Shown: positions 51,985 through 60,168 of the stretch, one piece after another
Layout: each line of letters starts with the position of its first letter
Position numbering within the stretch: position 1 is the first letter of the stretch
NCBI RefSeq assembly: GCF_029210385.1
Contig: NZ_JARGDQ010000006.1
Coordinates: 1 to 64,000, forward strand
DNA: 64,000 nt
Source of the DNA: Desulfurivibrio dismutans
GTDB lineage: Bacteria; Desulfobacterota; Desulfobulbia; Desulfobulbales; Desulfurivibrionaceae
Direction of reading: 5' to 3'
Position numbers and translations under genes: made by a program
Notes under the pieces: model-generated
What the model was told of the DNA's origin: nothing
Seen by the model: the letters and a program-made list of their open reading frames with translations, nothing else
Databases searched by the model: none

Positions 51985-53421
51985 TTATTTATTGCCCAAG
52001 CGGGCGATGGTGGCCAGCTGTTCCTTGGCTTGGCGCTGGATGGCGCCGTCATCTTCATCATGGCGAACGGCTTCATTAAGATGATGCCGGGCCATGCGGG
52101 CCTCCCCCAGGTACCAGTGGTAAAGACCCAGGTGATAATGGCCGGCGGCCCGGTCTCCCTGGTCGGAACGGACCTGGCCGTAACGAAAATGCAGCCGGGC
52201 ATGATCCGGAGTTTTGCTCAGCAGTGTTTCATAAATGGGCCGGGCCTCGGCCAGGCGGTCCAGTTGCTGCAGGGTTCTGGCCAGGTTGAAAAGGATATAG
52301 GGATCATTCGGATCACGCTTTCGGGCTTCGTTCAAATTTTCCAGAGCTTCTTCGCCATGGCCGGCTTCAAACAGGATGATCGCCAGGTCCGCCAGTAAAA
52401 TCGGGCGGTCGGGAAAACGGGCGATGACCTTGCGGATCTCTTCCAGGGCTTTTTTGTACTGCCGGTCCGCCAGGTAGACCTGGGAGAGGCCGTAACGGGC
52501 CATGAAATTGGCCGGATTTTCCTCACCCTCCCGCAGACGGTGCCGCAACGCCGGCAGGAGATCCTGGGGGGTACGGGTCAGAGCGAAAATTCGTTGTCTT
52601 ACCCGGTGAAATTCAAACTCGAAATCTTCGTCTCCTTGCCGGGGCTCAATCCGGGCGGGCAGCCGGTCGATGTATAGTCGGTCTTCAATGTAGGCAATGC
52701 GCCGCTCCGGCTCCGGGTGGGTCAACAGGTAGGCCGGCAGCTGGGCCCGGCGAAAACGGCTGATGTTGCGCATGGTGCGCAGCATGCCCAGCATCTCCGC
52801 CGGGTCGCGGCCCATTTCCCGCATCCAACGCAGGGCTAGCAGGTCGGCCTCCTCTTCGTCCTGGCGGCTGAACTGCAGGCTCATGGTGGCGCTGCCGGCC
52901 AGGGAGCCGGCCACCACGGCCTCGGCCAAGGGGCCGGCGCCTAAAATCAGCCCGGCCAAGGCCAGGGCGGTGGCCCCCAGGTTGACCCGCTGGGTTTTAT
53001 CCAGGCGGTCGGCGTAATGGCGGCTGGCGGCATGTCCCACTTCATGGGCCAGAACACTGACCAACTGGCCCTCGCTTTCGGCCGATTCAATCAAGCCGGA
53101 ATGAATGACGATGATTCCGCCGGGGGCGGCAAAGGCGTTGAACTCCCGGTTATCGACCACAAAAAAATGGTAGTCGAAGGGCTGGGGACCGGCCACATCC
53201 AAAATCTCCCGGCCAAGGCCTCGGATATAGGTGGTGATATCCGGGGCGTCGAGAAATTTGAATTCCTTGCGGACCAAGGTCAGCAGGTGCTCACCCAGCT
53301 CTTTTTCTTCCTGGATGGACAGAGCACTGGCGGGCGCCGGTTGGACCAGGCTGACGGCCAGCATCAGCAAAACCGCCAGCCAGGTCGCTAATTTTTTGGG
53401 GATTTGGGCAGAAAAAATCAT
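51985..53421 (-). CDS. Periplasmic M48 metalloprotease with TPR repeats (BepA-like)
   Basis: 478 residues. Signal peptide (LATWLAVLLMLAVSLVQPAPASA), M48 zinc motif HEVGH with a downstream Glu in DEEEADLLALRWM, then TPR-like helices (about 330-478, ALEEIRKVIARFPDRPILLADLAIILFEAGHGEEALENL). BepA-type enzymes repair or degrade outer-membrane assembly substrates. The ATG at 53421 gives a typical signal peptide with AAGG 12 bases upstream; an in-frame ATG at 53463 adds 14 residues and cannot be excluded. Operon with the pseudokinase, rarA and selenoprotein genes. Confidence 0.9.
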   Translation of the reverse strand: MIFSAQIPKKLATWLAVLLMLAVSLVQPAPASALSIQEEKELGEHLLTLVRKEFKFLDAPDITTYIRGLGREILDVAGPQPFDYHFFVVDNREFNAFAAPGGIIVIHSGLIESAESEGQLVSVLAHEVGHAASRHYADRLDKTQRVNLGATALALAGLILGAGPLAEAVVAGSLAGSATMSLQFSRQDEEEADLLALRWMREMGRDPAEMLGMLRTMRNISRFRRAQLPAYLLTHPEPERRIAYIEDRLYIDRLPARIEPRQGDEDFEFEFHRVRQRIFALTRTPQDLLPALRHRLREGEENPANFMARYGLSQVYLADRQYKKALEEIRKVIARFPDRPILLADLAIILFEAGHGEEALENLNEARKRDPNDPYILFNLARTLQQLDRLAEARPIYETLLSKTPDHARLHFRYGQVRSDQGDRAAGHYHLGLYHWYLGEARMARHHLNEAVRHDEDDGAIQRQAKEQLATIARLGNK

Positions 53422-53562
53422 GGTGTTAAGACACCTTCCATGTTGAAAAAGTTGCAGTACCATGCGTCATGATAACTTTGCGCCATTAAAAACGCCATAA
53501 CTTATCGCTGGCAACTTATCTCATTGTCTTGCAATTCCGGAAGGATACGGTATTTTGGCAGA

Positions 53563-55296
53563 ATGCTCAAGGAACTGTGGATCAAAAACCTGGCGCTGGT
53601 GGAAGAACTGCGGCTGGATCCGGGGAAAGGGCTGGTGGTGCTCACCGGCGAGACCGGGGCCGGCAAGTCGATCATCCTCCAGGCCATTCATTTGCTGGCC
53701 GGCGGCCGGGCTTCGGCGGAGTGGGTCAGAAGCGGGGCGGAGCAGGCCACGGTGGAAGCCTTTTTTGAATTCGACCCGGCCCACGCGGAACTGCTGCAAC
53801 TTTTGCATGACGCCGGGGTGGAATCGCCGGCCGATGACGCCGCCGCTGAACTCCCCGGGGAGCTGATCGTCAAACGCATTATCAGCGCCAAGGGCAAGAG
53901 CCGTTTTTACCTGAACGGATCCATGGCCACCGCCGCCACCGTCGGCGGCCTGGTTGAACACCTGGTCAGCGTGGCCAGTCAGCACGATCATCAGCAACTG
54001 CTGCAGCCCCGCTATCATCTGGAGTGTATCGATGCCGCCGGCAATCTGCTGCAACAGCGGCAGGACTTTGCCGCCCTTTACGATCAGTGGCAGGAGGTAA
54101 AAAAACGTCTGCAGCAATTGCGCGCACAAGAGCAGGACAAGGAGCAGCGCCGCGATTTTCTTTCCTTTCAGTGCCGGGAAATCGAAGAGATCGCCCCGGA
54201 AGCGGGCGAGGATGAACGCCTGGCAGAGCAGCGGGACCGGCTGAAATACGCCGACAAGCTCATCGACCTGGGGCGGAAAAGCTATGCCGCCCTGGCTGAG
54301 AAGATCAGCCCCCCCCTGGCCATGGTGCGCAAAAACCTGCAGGAGATGGCGGCCCGGGATGAAGGGGTCAACAAACTGGCCGAGGACGTGGCTGGCGCCT
54401 CTTTCGTGCTGGAAGACGCTCAGATGGAAATCATTCGCTATCTCGACATGTTGCCCAACGACGCCACCGCCTTGGACCAGGTGACGGCCCGCATCGATCA
54501 GCTCCAAAAGCTCAAGCGCAAATACGGCCCCACCCTGGAGGAGGTGCTGGCCTTTGCCCGACAGGCCCGAGTGGAGCTGGATACCCTGGAAAACATGGAA
54601 GCCGCCCTGGCGGAACTGGAAGCCGAAGCGGCCCGCCTGGAAGCCGAAGTAACGGCCGCCGCCGCCGAACTGTCGGCAGCCCGCCGTCGGGTGGCCGATG
54701 ATTTTGCCGCCCGGGCAGGCGCGGAGTTGAGTTCGCTGGCCCTGGAACAGTCCCGCTTTGCGGTTGATCTGCCCGCCGGCGAACTGTCCCGCTTAACTCG
54801 TCTGGGCTGGGACAAACCGGAGTTTGTCTTTTCCGCCAACCCCGGTGAGGAGTTGCGCCCCCTGGCCAAGGTAGCCTCCGGTGGTGAGCTGTCCCGCCTG
54901 ATGCTGGCCTTGAAATGTGTGCTGGCACGGCAGGATAAGGTGGAAAGCGTGGTTTTCGATGAAGTTGATGCCGGCATCAGTGGCCAGGCCGCCGAATCGG
55001 TGGCCCGGAAGATCCGCCAGTTGGCCGGGCATCACCAGGTGGTCTGCATCACCCATCTGCCGCAGATCGCCGCCGGCGCCGATGATCATTACCTGGTGGC
55101 CAAGCGCCAGCGCGACGGCCGGACCATCACCGAAATCGACCAGCTGCCGGCCCCGCAACGGCCGGCGGAACTGGCCAGGATGCTGGCCGGGGCGGCGGTT
55201 ACCGATAAAACCATGGCCTATGCCACGGAACTGATCAGCCGGGCGGAGGAAGACAAGAAACAATTGGCCGTCGGCCAAAAGAGAGAGCAACAATGA
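53563..55296 (+). CDS. recN: DNA repair protein RecN
   Basis: 577 residues, SMC-like. Walker A GETGAGKSIILQAIHLL, a long central coiled coil (about 160-360), the C-terminal signature ASGGELSRLMLALK, Walker B VVFDEVDAGISG and CITHLPQIAAGADDHYLV are all RecN features. The start MLKELWIKNLALVEEL is the family's usual N-terminus; no strong ribosome site is seen. It overlaps the PP-loop gene by 4 bases. Confidence 0.94.
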   Translation: MLKELWIKNLALVEELRLDPGKGLVVLTGETGAGKSIILQAIHLLAGGRASAEWVRSGAEQATVEAFFEFDPAHAELLQLLHDAGVESPADDAAAELPGELIVKRIISAKGKSRFYLNGSMATAATVGGLVEHLVSVASQHDHQQLLQPRYHLECIDAAGNLLQQRQDFAALYDQWQEVKKRLQQLRAQEQDKEQRRDFLSFQCREIEEIAPEAGEDERLAEQRDRLKYADKLIDLGRKSYAALAEKISPPLAMVRKNLQEMAARDEGVNKLAEDVAGASFVLEDAQMEIIRYLDMLPNDATALDQVTARIDQLQKLKRKYGPTLEEVLAFARQARVELDTLENMEAALAELEAEAARLEAEVTAAAAELSAARRRVADDFAARAGAELSSLALEQSRFAVDLPAGELSRLTRLGWDKPEFVFSANPGEELRPLAKVASGGELSRLMLALKCVLARQDKVESVVFDEVDAGISGQAAESVARKIRQLAGHHQVVCITHLPQIAAGADDHYLVAKRQRDGRTITEIDQLPAPQRPAELARMLAGAAVTDKTMAYATELISRAEEDKKQLAVGQKREQQ

Positions 55297-56372
55297 CCAC
55301 CGCGCTGGCACTCTACTCCGGTGGGCTGGACAGTACCCTGGCCTGCCGGGTGATCATGGAACAGAACATCCGGGTGGTGGCGGTCAAGTTCGTCACCCCA
55401 TTTTTCGGTGCCGACCTGCTGAAAGATCCAGAAAAATACCAGCAGACGGTGCACCGCAAGTACGGCATCGAAGTAATCCTGCGGGATCTCACCGAGCCCT
55501 ACCTGCGCATGCTGGCCCGGCCGGCCCATGGTTACGGCAAAAACTTCAACCCCTGCGTGGACTGTAAGATCATGCTCATGGGCGAGGCCAAGCGGATGCT
55601 GGCCGAACTGGGGGCGGACTTTCTGATCTCCGGCGAGGTGCTGGGCCAGCGCCCCATGAGCCAACGGCGGGACACCCTGCGGGTGATAGAACGGGACAGC
55701 GGTTGCGCCGATCTGCTGTTGCGCCCCCTGTGCGCCCGCAATTTGCCGCCCACCAAGCCGGAACGGGAAGGGCTGGTGGACCGGGGAAAAATGTACGATT
55801 TCAAGGGCCGCAGCCGCACCCCGCAGATGAAGCTGGCGGAGTATTTCGGGATCAGCGACTACGAATCCCCCGGCGGCGGCTGCGTGCTCACCGACCCCAA
55901 CCTGGCCCAAAGGATTCGGGATCATTATGTGGCGGCCGCCGCAGAAGAAAAAGCGGTGCAGGCTGATGATATCCTGCTGTTGCTCAGCGGCCGGATTTTT
56001 CAACTGCCCGGTGGTTCGATTTTGGCCCTGGGCCGGACCGAGGCGGGCAACCAGCGGGTGCTGTCCCGCCGTCGGCCCGGTGACTGGCTGCTGAACCTGC
56101 GCGACGACCCCGGCCCGCTGGCGGTTTTGCGGCCGCCTGCCAACCTGTGGGCGGCAGGATATCCCGCACCGGGACAGGCTCCCGATCAGCCGGCGGCAGC
56201 CGATCTGGCGGCGGATTTGCAGCGGGCCGCGGCCCTGGTGCTGCGCTATGCCGGCAAGGCGGTGCGGCAGCGGGGTCGGGCGGCGGTGGAAGTCAGCCGC
56301 GATGAGGGGGAGAGCCACGCCATCGAAGCCGCCCCGGCCCGGGATGAGGAGTTTATCCCCTGGCGCCGCTGA
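55293..56372 (+). CDS. PP-loop (ThiI/MnmA-like) ATPase domain protein
   Basis: 359 residues. ALYSGGLDSTLACRVI is an N-type pyrophosphatase loop; FNPCVDCKIMLMGEAKRM and GEVLGQRPMSQRRDTL follow, as in the tRNA-thiolation-like PP-loop family often misnamed tRNA methyltransferase. A C-terminal domain (about 240-359) rich in Arg/Ala is unassigned. The CxxC (PCVDC) and CADLLLRPLCARNLPPTKPE could take part in sulfur transfer or metal binding. Substrate unknown. ATGA overlap with recN. Confidence 0.78.
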   Translation: MTTALALYSGGLDSTLACRVIMEQNIRVVAVKFVTPFFGADLLKDPEKYQQTVHRKYGIEVILRDLTEPYLRMLARPAHGYGKNFNPCVDCKIMLMGEAKRMLAELGADFLISGEVLGQRPMSQRRDTLRVIERDSGCADLLLRPLCARNLPPTKPEREGLVDRGKMYDFKGRSRTPQMKLAEYFGISDYESPGGGCVLTDPNLAQRIRDHYVAAAAEEKAVQADDILLLLSGRIFQLPGGSILALGRTEAGNQRVLSRRRPGDWLLNLRDDPGPLAVLRPPANLWAAGYPAPGQAPDQPAAADLAADLQRAAALVLRYAGKAVRQRGRAAVEVSRDEGESHAIEAAPARDEEFIPWRR

Positions 56373-56375
56373 CCG

Positions 56376-57920
56376 TTACAGCTCCTTGTCGATCACCACT
56401 TTCCGGTAGAACTCGCACTCTTCACAATCCCCCAGTTTCTGGGCAATGGACCCGCTGATCTTTTTGCCGCAGAAAGTGCCGGCCACCGCCCAGCAGATGC
56501 GGCCGTAATGGGGGTAGGCGGCGCAACGGAACTGAGCGGCCCCTTCGGTTTTTTTCACCCCGCACTGATGAAACTCCCAGCACGGCATTTTGTCCGCTTC
56601 CGCCGGAGGCTGGTAGGGGAAGTAGAGCTTGAAGGTGGAGCCCTGCCCCAAAGCGCTTTCCGCCAGAATCAGGCCGTTGTGTTCCTCCATAATTTTCTTG
56701 CAAATGGACAGCCCCAGCCCGGTACCCACCCCGATTTTCTTGGTGGAATAAAAGGCCTCGAAGATCATCTCCAGCTTGTCCGCCGGAATCCCGTGGCCGC
56801 TGTCGCTGACCATGATCACCACGTAATCGACTTGGTAAAGCCGCTCCATGCCGGTGCTTAAGCGTAGCTCACCGCCTTCGGGCATGGCGGCAAGGGCATT
56901 GTTGATCAGGTTGTCCACCGCCTGTCGAACCTGGTCTCGGTCACACAACACCCGGGGGATGTCCGAGTCCAGGTCTTCACGGATTTTCACCCCTTGCTGA
57001 TCACAGGGCTCCAGCCAGAGGGTAATCGCCTTGCGGACGGCATTGTTGACCCGCCGCAGTTCCAGGTTGAATCGAGTTTCCCGGGAAAAGGTCAGCAGAT
57101 CCTTGAGGATGCTTTCCAGCCGATCAACCTCCGCCACGATCACCCCGGCACTTTCCTTTTCGGCGGAATCATCGGCCAATTGTTTGTGCAAACGGCGGGC
57201 AAATCCGCCGATGGAGGTCAGCGGGTTGCGGATCTCGTGGGCCACGTCGGCGGTCAGTCGGCCGATTGCAGCCAATTTCTCCGCCTCCACCAGCCGATCC
57301 TGCAAGGCCTTGATGCTGGCCAGGGAATCCTCCAAGTCCCGGTTGATCTTGCTGATGGTTTCTTTATCCCGCTGCAGCTTCTGGGAAAACATCCCGATGG
57401 GAACGGCCAGCAGGAAGAGGAAGGCGGCCCGGACGGAAAAATCGGTCCAGTGCAGGATGGAAAAGTCGATCCCCTCGCTGACGAAGTAAAGCAGGGTGGA
57501 AAGCAGGGCCACGCCCAGGCCGATGAGCACCCCGTAATAAAAGGAGTACAGGGCGGTCATCAGATAAAAACCGTTGGTGAAAGGGCTTTGGTAGCCGCCG
57601 GAGATATGCACCAGCAAGGAAACGAAGGCCAGGTCAAGAAACAGGGAAATCAGGTAGAAAACCCTTTTGCGCTGGGGAAAAAGGTAGAGCAGCAGGGTAA
57701 GCAGCAGGCCGTAGGCGGCAAAATAGAGCAGCAACCAGGCCATTTCCCGGACCAGCACCGGTGGCAGATCGGAAAAAAGCACCCAGCCCGCACCACCCAG
57801 CAACACCACCAGCCGCAACGCGACAAAGCCCAGGTCGGTGAGATCAAGGCAGGTCCGGGCGGAGCAAGTGCTGAACGATTCCAGCCAGTCTTTAAAATTT
57901 TTCAGTCTGTTTGGCCGCAT
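56376..57920 (-). CDS. Membrane histidine kinase with C-terminal two-CW cysteine domain
   Basis: 514 residues. Five to six TM helices (about 25-190), a coiled linker, HisKA with VAHEIRNPLTSIGGFARRL (His about 240) and a complete HATPase domain (NNALAAMPEGG, DSGHGIPADK, GTGLGLSICKKIME). The last 60 residues are Cys-rich (CWEFHQCG, CAAY, ICWAVAGTFC, CEECEFY), the pattern called a two-CW domain in deltaproteobacterial proteins. The ATG at 57920 begins the family-like MRPNRLKNF; longer upstream sequence is non-coding in character. Signal unknown; the Cys tail may bind metal or report redox state. Confidence 0.88.
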   Translation of the reverse strand: MRPNRLKNFKDWLESFSTCSARTCLDLTDLGFVALRLVVLLGGAGWVLFSDLPPVLVREMAWLLLYFAAYGLLLTLLLYLFPQRKRVFYLISLFLDLAFVSLLVHISGGYQSPFTNGFYLMTALYSFYYGVLIGLGVALLSTLLYFVSEGIDFSILHWTDFSVRAAFLFLLAVPIGMFSQKLQRDKETISKINRDLEDSLASIKALQDRLVEAEKLAAIGRLTADVAHEIRNPLTSIGGFARRLHKQLADDSAEKESAGVIVAEVDRLESILKDLLTFSRETRFNLELRRVNNAVRKAITLWLEPCDQQGVKIREDLDSDIPRVLCDRDQVRQAVDNLINNALAAMPEGGELRLSTGMERLYQVDYVVIMVSDSGHGIPADKLEMIFEAFYSTKKIGVGTGLGLSICKKIMEEHNGLILAESALGQGSTFKLYFPYQPPAEADKMPCWEFHQCGVKKTEGAAQFRCAAYPHYGRICWAVAGTFCGKKISGSIAQKLGDCEECEFYRKVVIDKEL

Positions 57921-57970
57921 GGTGATTGCCTTGCAATGCAGATTTAAAAAAAATACTGCCTGAAAGTTAC

Positions 57971-58001
57971 TCTCTTTGGTGCTTCTCGTAAAGCACCGAG
58001 A
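57971..58001. repeat. Hairpin between the two-CW kinase and the WYL gene
   Basis: GGTGCTT (57978-57984) with AAGCACC (57991-57997), extended by CTCT/AGAG, followed by CTTTTGCC on the plus strand. It may be a regulatory hairpin of the divergent promoters. Confidence 0.35.
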
Positions 58002-58047
58002 GCTTTTGCCCCTCATTCCTTTCCGTATTGGCATTTTTAGGTTACCG

Positions 58048-58076
58048 TTGCAATGGTCAGGCAGCCATATTGTAGT
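58048..58076 (+). promoter_or_regulatory. Possible promoter of the WYL regulator gene
   Basis: -35 TTGCAA (58048-58053), 17-base spacer, -10 TGTAGT (58071-58076), close to the GGGAGGGG ribosome site. Confidence 0.35.
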
Positions 58077-58095
58077 TTGCTTCTGGGGAGGGGCC

Positions 58096-59100
58096 ATGGG
58101 GGACAACCTGGTTTATGCGCGTTATCACTGGTTTGATCGGGAGATTCGCCGGGGGCGGTTCCCCAATGTGCCGGCCCTGGCCGCCGAGTTCGGCATCACC
58201 GAACGCACCGCTCGCCGGGCCATTGCCGCCATGCGGGATGATTTCGATGCCCCCCTGCAATACCTCCCCGCCCGCCGAGGCTACATTTACAGCGACGACC
58301 AGTACCGCCTGCCCGCTTTCTGGCTCAGCCAGGAGGAGATTTTTGCCGTCCTGCTGGCCAAAACCCTGCTCTCCTGCTGCGCCGACGGCCTGGTCAGCCA
58401 GGCCATCGCCTCGTTGAACCACAAGCTCTTGCAGCAGATCGCCGCCCGCGGCCTGGAGGCGGCCAAGTTCGACCAGCTCTTTTCCGCCACCTGGCCGGGC
58501 TACGCCCCGGCCCCGGCCGAGGTCTTCCGGCCGGCGGCCCGCGCCCTGCTGGAACAGCGCCTCTTTTCCTTCACCTACTCCTCGCCGCTTGAAGCCGGCA
58601 ATTCCCACCCCCGCCTGGTGGAACCCCATCACCTCCAACATTACATGGGCAACTGGGTGCTGCTGGCCCGCTGCCACCTGCGCCGCGACTGGCGCAAGTT
58701 CGTCCTCTCCCGCATGGAAAATCCGCAAGTAAAAGAAGAAACCTTCACCCCTCGCCCCCGCCGGGAATGGCTGCCCCACCTGGAGGGGGCCTACGGCATC
58801 TTCCAGGGTAACCCCCCGGAAACGGCGCTGATCCGCTTCACCCCCGCCCGCGCCCCCTGGATCAAAGAACAGCTCTGGCACCCGGACCAGCGCCTGGAAC
58901 CCACCCCCAACGGCGGCCTGCTACTGACCCTACCGGTGGCCGACTACCGGGAAATCAAGCTCCGCCTGCTCCAGTTCGGAGCCGAAGCCGAAGTGCTGCA
59001 ACCGGCCGGTCTGCGGGAGGAAATAGCCCGCGAAGCCCAAGCTTTGGCGGAACTTTACCGGCCCCAGGCGGCAAATGAAAAGGCCCGGCGAAAAAAATGA
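58096..59100 (+). CDS. WYL-domain transcriptional regulator
   Basis: 334 residues. N-terminal winged helix (NVPALAAEFGITERTARRAIAAMRDDF) and a WYL-like ligand domain (RLVEPHHLQHYMGNWVLLARCHLRRDWRKFVLSRM), with NWVLLA in place of the usual WYL core. Such regulators bind nucleic acid or nucleotide ligands and are often found next to CRISPR-Cas and other defence loci. The ATG at 58096 has GGGAGGGG upstream; the upstream in-frame stretch covers the promoter. It lies 2 kb before cas3 on the same strand. Confidence 0.85.
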   Translation: MGDNLVYARYHWFDREIRRGRFPNVPALAAEFGITERTARRAIAAMRDDFDAPLQYLPARRGYIYSDDQYRLPAFWLSQEEIFAVLLAKTLLSCCADGLVSQAIASLNHKLLQQIAARGLEAAKFDQLFSATWPGYAPAPAEVFRPAARALLEQRLFSFTYSSPLEAGNSHPRLVEPHHLQHYMGNWVLLARCHLRRDWRKFVLSRMENPQVKEETFTPRPRREWLPHLEGAYGIFQGNPPETALIRFTPARAPWIKEQLWHPDQRLEPTPNGGLLLTLPVADYREIKLRLLQFGAEAEVLQPAGLREEIAREAQALAELYRPQAANEKARRKK

Positions 59101-59189
59101 ACCGGAAGCGAAAATAATTTTTCCCCTGACACAGAATGACAGGGTAGGTGTGGTATGAAGGGATCAAAATAGTGGGGAGGGGGCAAAGG

Positions 59190-59753
59190 ATGAGCAGGGA
59201 AATTATTCCGGATGATTTGATGGCGGTGAGAGAAATGGAAACGTTACCGGTGGTTCTTGGGGATAGAGAGATACGGCGCGTCCGCCAGGACGGCGAGTGG
59301 TGGTTTGCGATGGAGGATGTGGCCGCAGCCCTGACCGAGGGGCCGGACCCGGCCGGCGCCTGGCAGCGCCTGAAGGAGCAAGTGTTGACGGCCTGCGGCG
59401 CTGATTTGTCGGAGCTGTGCCGATGGCTGGAAATGGAACGCGTGACATCCGGCCCTGGGCTCCAAGTGGAAGCCGCCACCATGGAGGGAATTTTCCGCAT
59501 CGTCCAGGAGATTTCTTCTCCCAAGGCAGAAATTTTCAAACGCTGGCTGGCAAAGGTGGCAGCGGAACCCGTAACCCCGCGTGGTTATCGGACTGATCTC
59601 GATATGGTTTTTGCCATGCTGGAAGACGCAGCCACCGCCGTGATTGCCAATTGGTCGGAGGACCGGGGCGATGAACAGGGAAGGGATGGTGGAAATGCCG
59701 TCCGGAAAGCGGCGAGGATTGCCGGGGAGGCACGGAGGATGTTGGAAAGTTAG
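59190..59753 (+). CDS. Bro-N/DinD-like antirepressor domain protein
   Basis: 187 residues. An N-terminal Bro-N-like segment (REIRRVRQDGEWWFAMEDVAAALTE) and a central EGIFRIVQEISSPKAEIFKRWLAKVA, found in DNA-damage-inducible and phage antirepressor proteins. A helical tail (about 130-187) is unassigned. The ATG at 59190 has GGAGGGG upstream. Its place between a WYL regulator and cas3 suggests a mobile or defence island, but its partner is unknown. Confidence 0.75.
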   Translation: MSREIIPDDLMAVREMETLPVVLGDREIRRVRQDGEWWFAMEDVAAALTEGPDPAGAWQRLKEQVLTACGADLSELCRWLEMERVTSGPGLQVEAATMEGIFRIVQEISSPKAEIFKRWLAKVAAEPVTPRGYRTDLDMVFAMLEDAATAVIANWSEDRGDEQGRDGGNAVRKAARIAGEARRMLES

Positions 59754-59787
59754 TTCGGGTTGTCTGTTTATGGAGAACAAAAAAGGA

Positions 59788-59819
59788 AAGGCGTTGGATT
59801 CCTAGGTCTCCAACGCCTT
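59788..59819. terminator. Hairpin after the Bro-N gene
   Basis: AAGGCGTTGGA (59788-59798) and TCCAACGCCTT (59809-59819) form a perfect 11-bp stem. It abuts the repeat-like element; no U-tract, so its role as terminator is uncertain. Confidence 0.4.
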
Positions 59820-59840
59820 CATCCCCGCGAATGCGGGGAA
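59818..59840. repeat. Single CRISPR-repeat-like element (type I-E style)
   Basis: The core CCCCGCGAATGCGGGG with flanks TTCAT and AA matches the middle 23 bases of typical type I-E repeats (reverse orientation, GTTCATCCCCGCG..TGCGGGGAACAC). Only one copy is present, about 330 bases before the type I-E cas3 gene. It may be an orphan repeat, a degenerate array end, or a Cascade/Cas6e binding site used in regulation. Confidence 0.5.
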
Positions 59841-59925
59841 ATTAACCCGTTCATGCTAGTTTGAAAAACTAACTCACGGTTCATCCCTTCAAGTAGGGAG
59901 CTATGGTGAACATAATCTGTTTTGA

Positions 59926-59949
59926 AGAGATTTGAAAACCAAAATCTCT
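59926..59949. promoter_or_regulatory. Inverted repeat upstream of cas3, candidate operator
   Basis: AGAGATTT (59926-59933) and AAATCTCT (59942-59949) with an 8-base spacer, about 25 bases before the possible -35 box. A shorter palindrome, TAGTTT-GAA-AAACTA, lies at 59857-59871. Either could bind the WYL protein; this is inference from position. Confidence 0.35.
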
Positions 59950-59974
59950 AAACTTACTCATTTATATTATGGCA

Positions 59975-60003
59975 TTGACAATAAACCTCTCCTGTTTTAT
60001 TTA
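59975..60003 (+). promoter_or_regulatory. Possible promoter of the cas operon
   Basis: Perfect -35 TTGACA (59975-59980), 17-base spacer, weak -10 TATTTA (59998-60003). Confidence 0.4.
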
Positions 60004-60037
60004 TGGGTATCGTCTAAATTATCTCAGGAGGGGAGCG

Positions 60038-60154
60038 ATGAAAGAAGTAACAGATTTTGTTTGTAAAATTATCACGATATGTAGAGAGGCCACTCCAATG
60101 GCAGTCGCGGTTCTTGCCCTGCTCGTAGCTTTGTCGGTTGTCTGGCTCAGATAA
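60038..60154 (+). CDS. Small membrane peptide upstream of cas3
   Basis: 38 residues, MKEVTDFVCKIITICREATP then a hydrophobic helix (about 21-36, VAVLALLVALSVVW). One TM segment and two cysteines. AGGAGGGG stands 4-5 bases before the ATG, as strong a ribosome site as any in the window. It sits 14 bases before cas3. I do not recognise a family. It could be a membrane partner of the Cas system, a toxin-like peptide or a leader peptide. Confidence 0.5.
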   Translation: MKEVTDFVCKIITICREATPMAVAVLALLVALSVVWLR

Positions 60155-60168
60155 AAACTCCAGGGAAG

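Larger units (their letters stand above)
59754..60037. other. AT-rich region before cas3 with hairpin, CRISPR-like repeat and palindromes
   Basis: 284 bases, clearly more AT-rich than flanking genes. In order it holds the hairpin at 59788-59819, the type I-E repeat-like element at 59818-59840, TAGTTT-GAA-AAACTA (59857-59871), AGAGATTT...AAATCTCT (59926-59949) and a possible promoter at 59975-60003. No second repeat copy was seen. Confidence 0.5.

Noticed and set aside
59818-59840. A CRISPR array before cas3
   Set aside because: Only one repeat-like copy was found; no regular spacing of further copies within 59.7-60.2 kb. Kept only as a single element.
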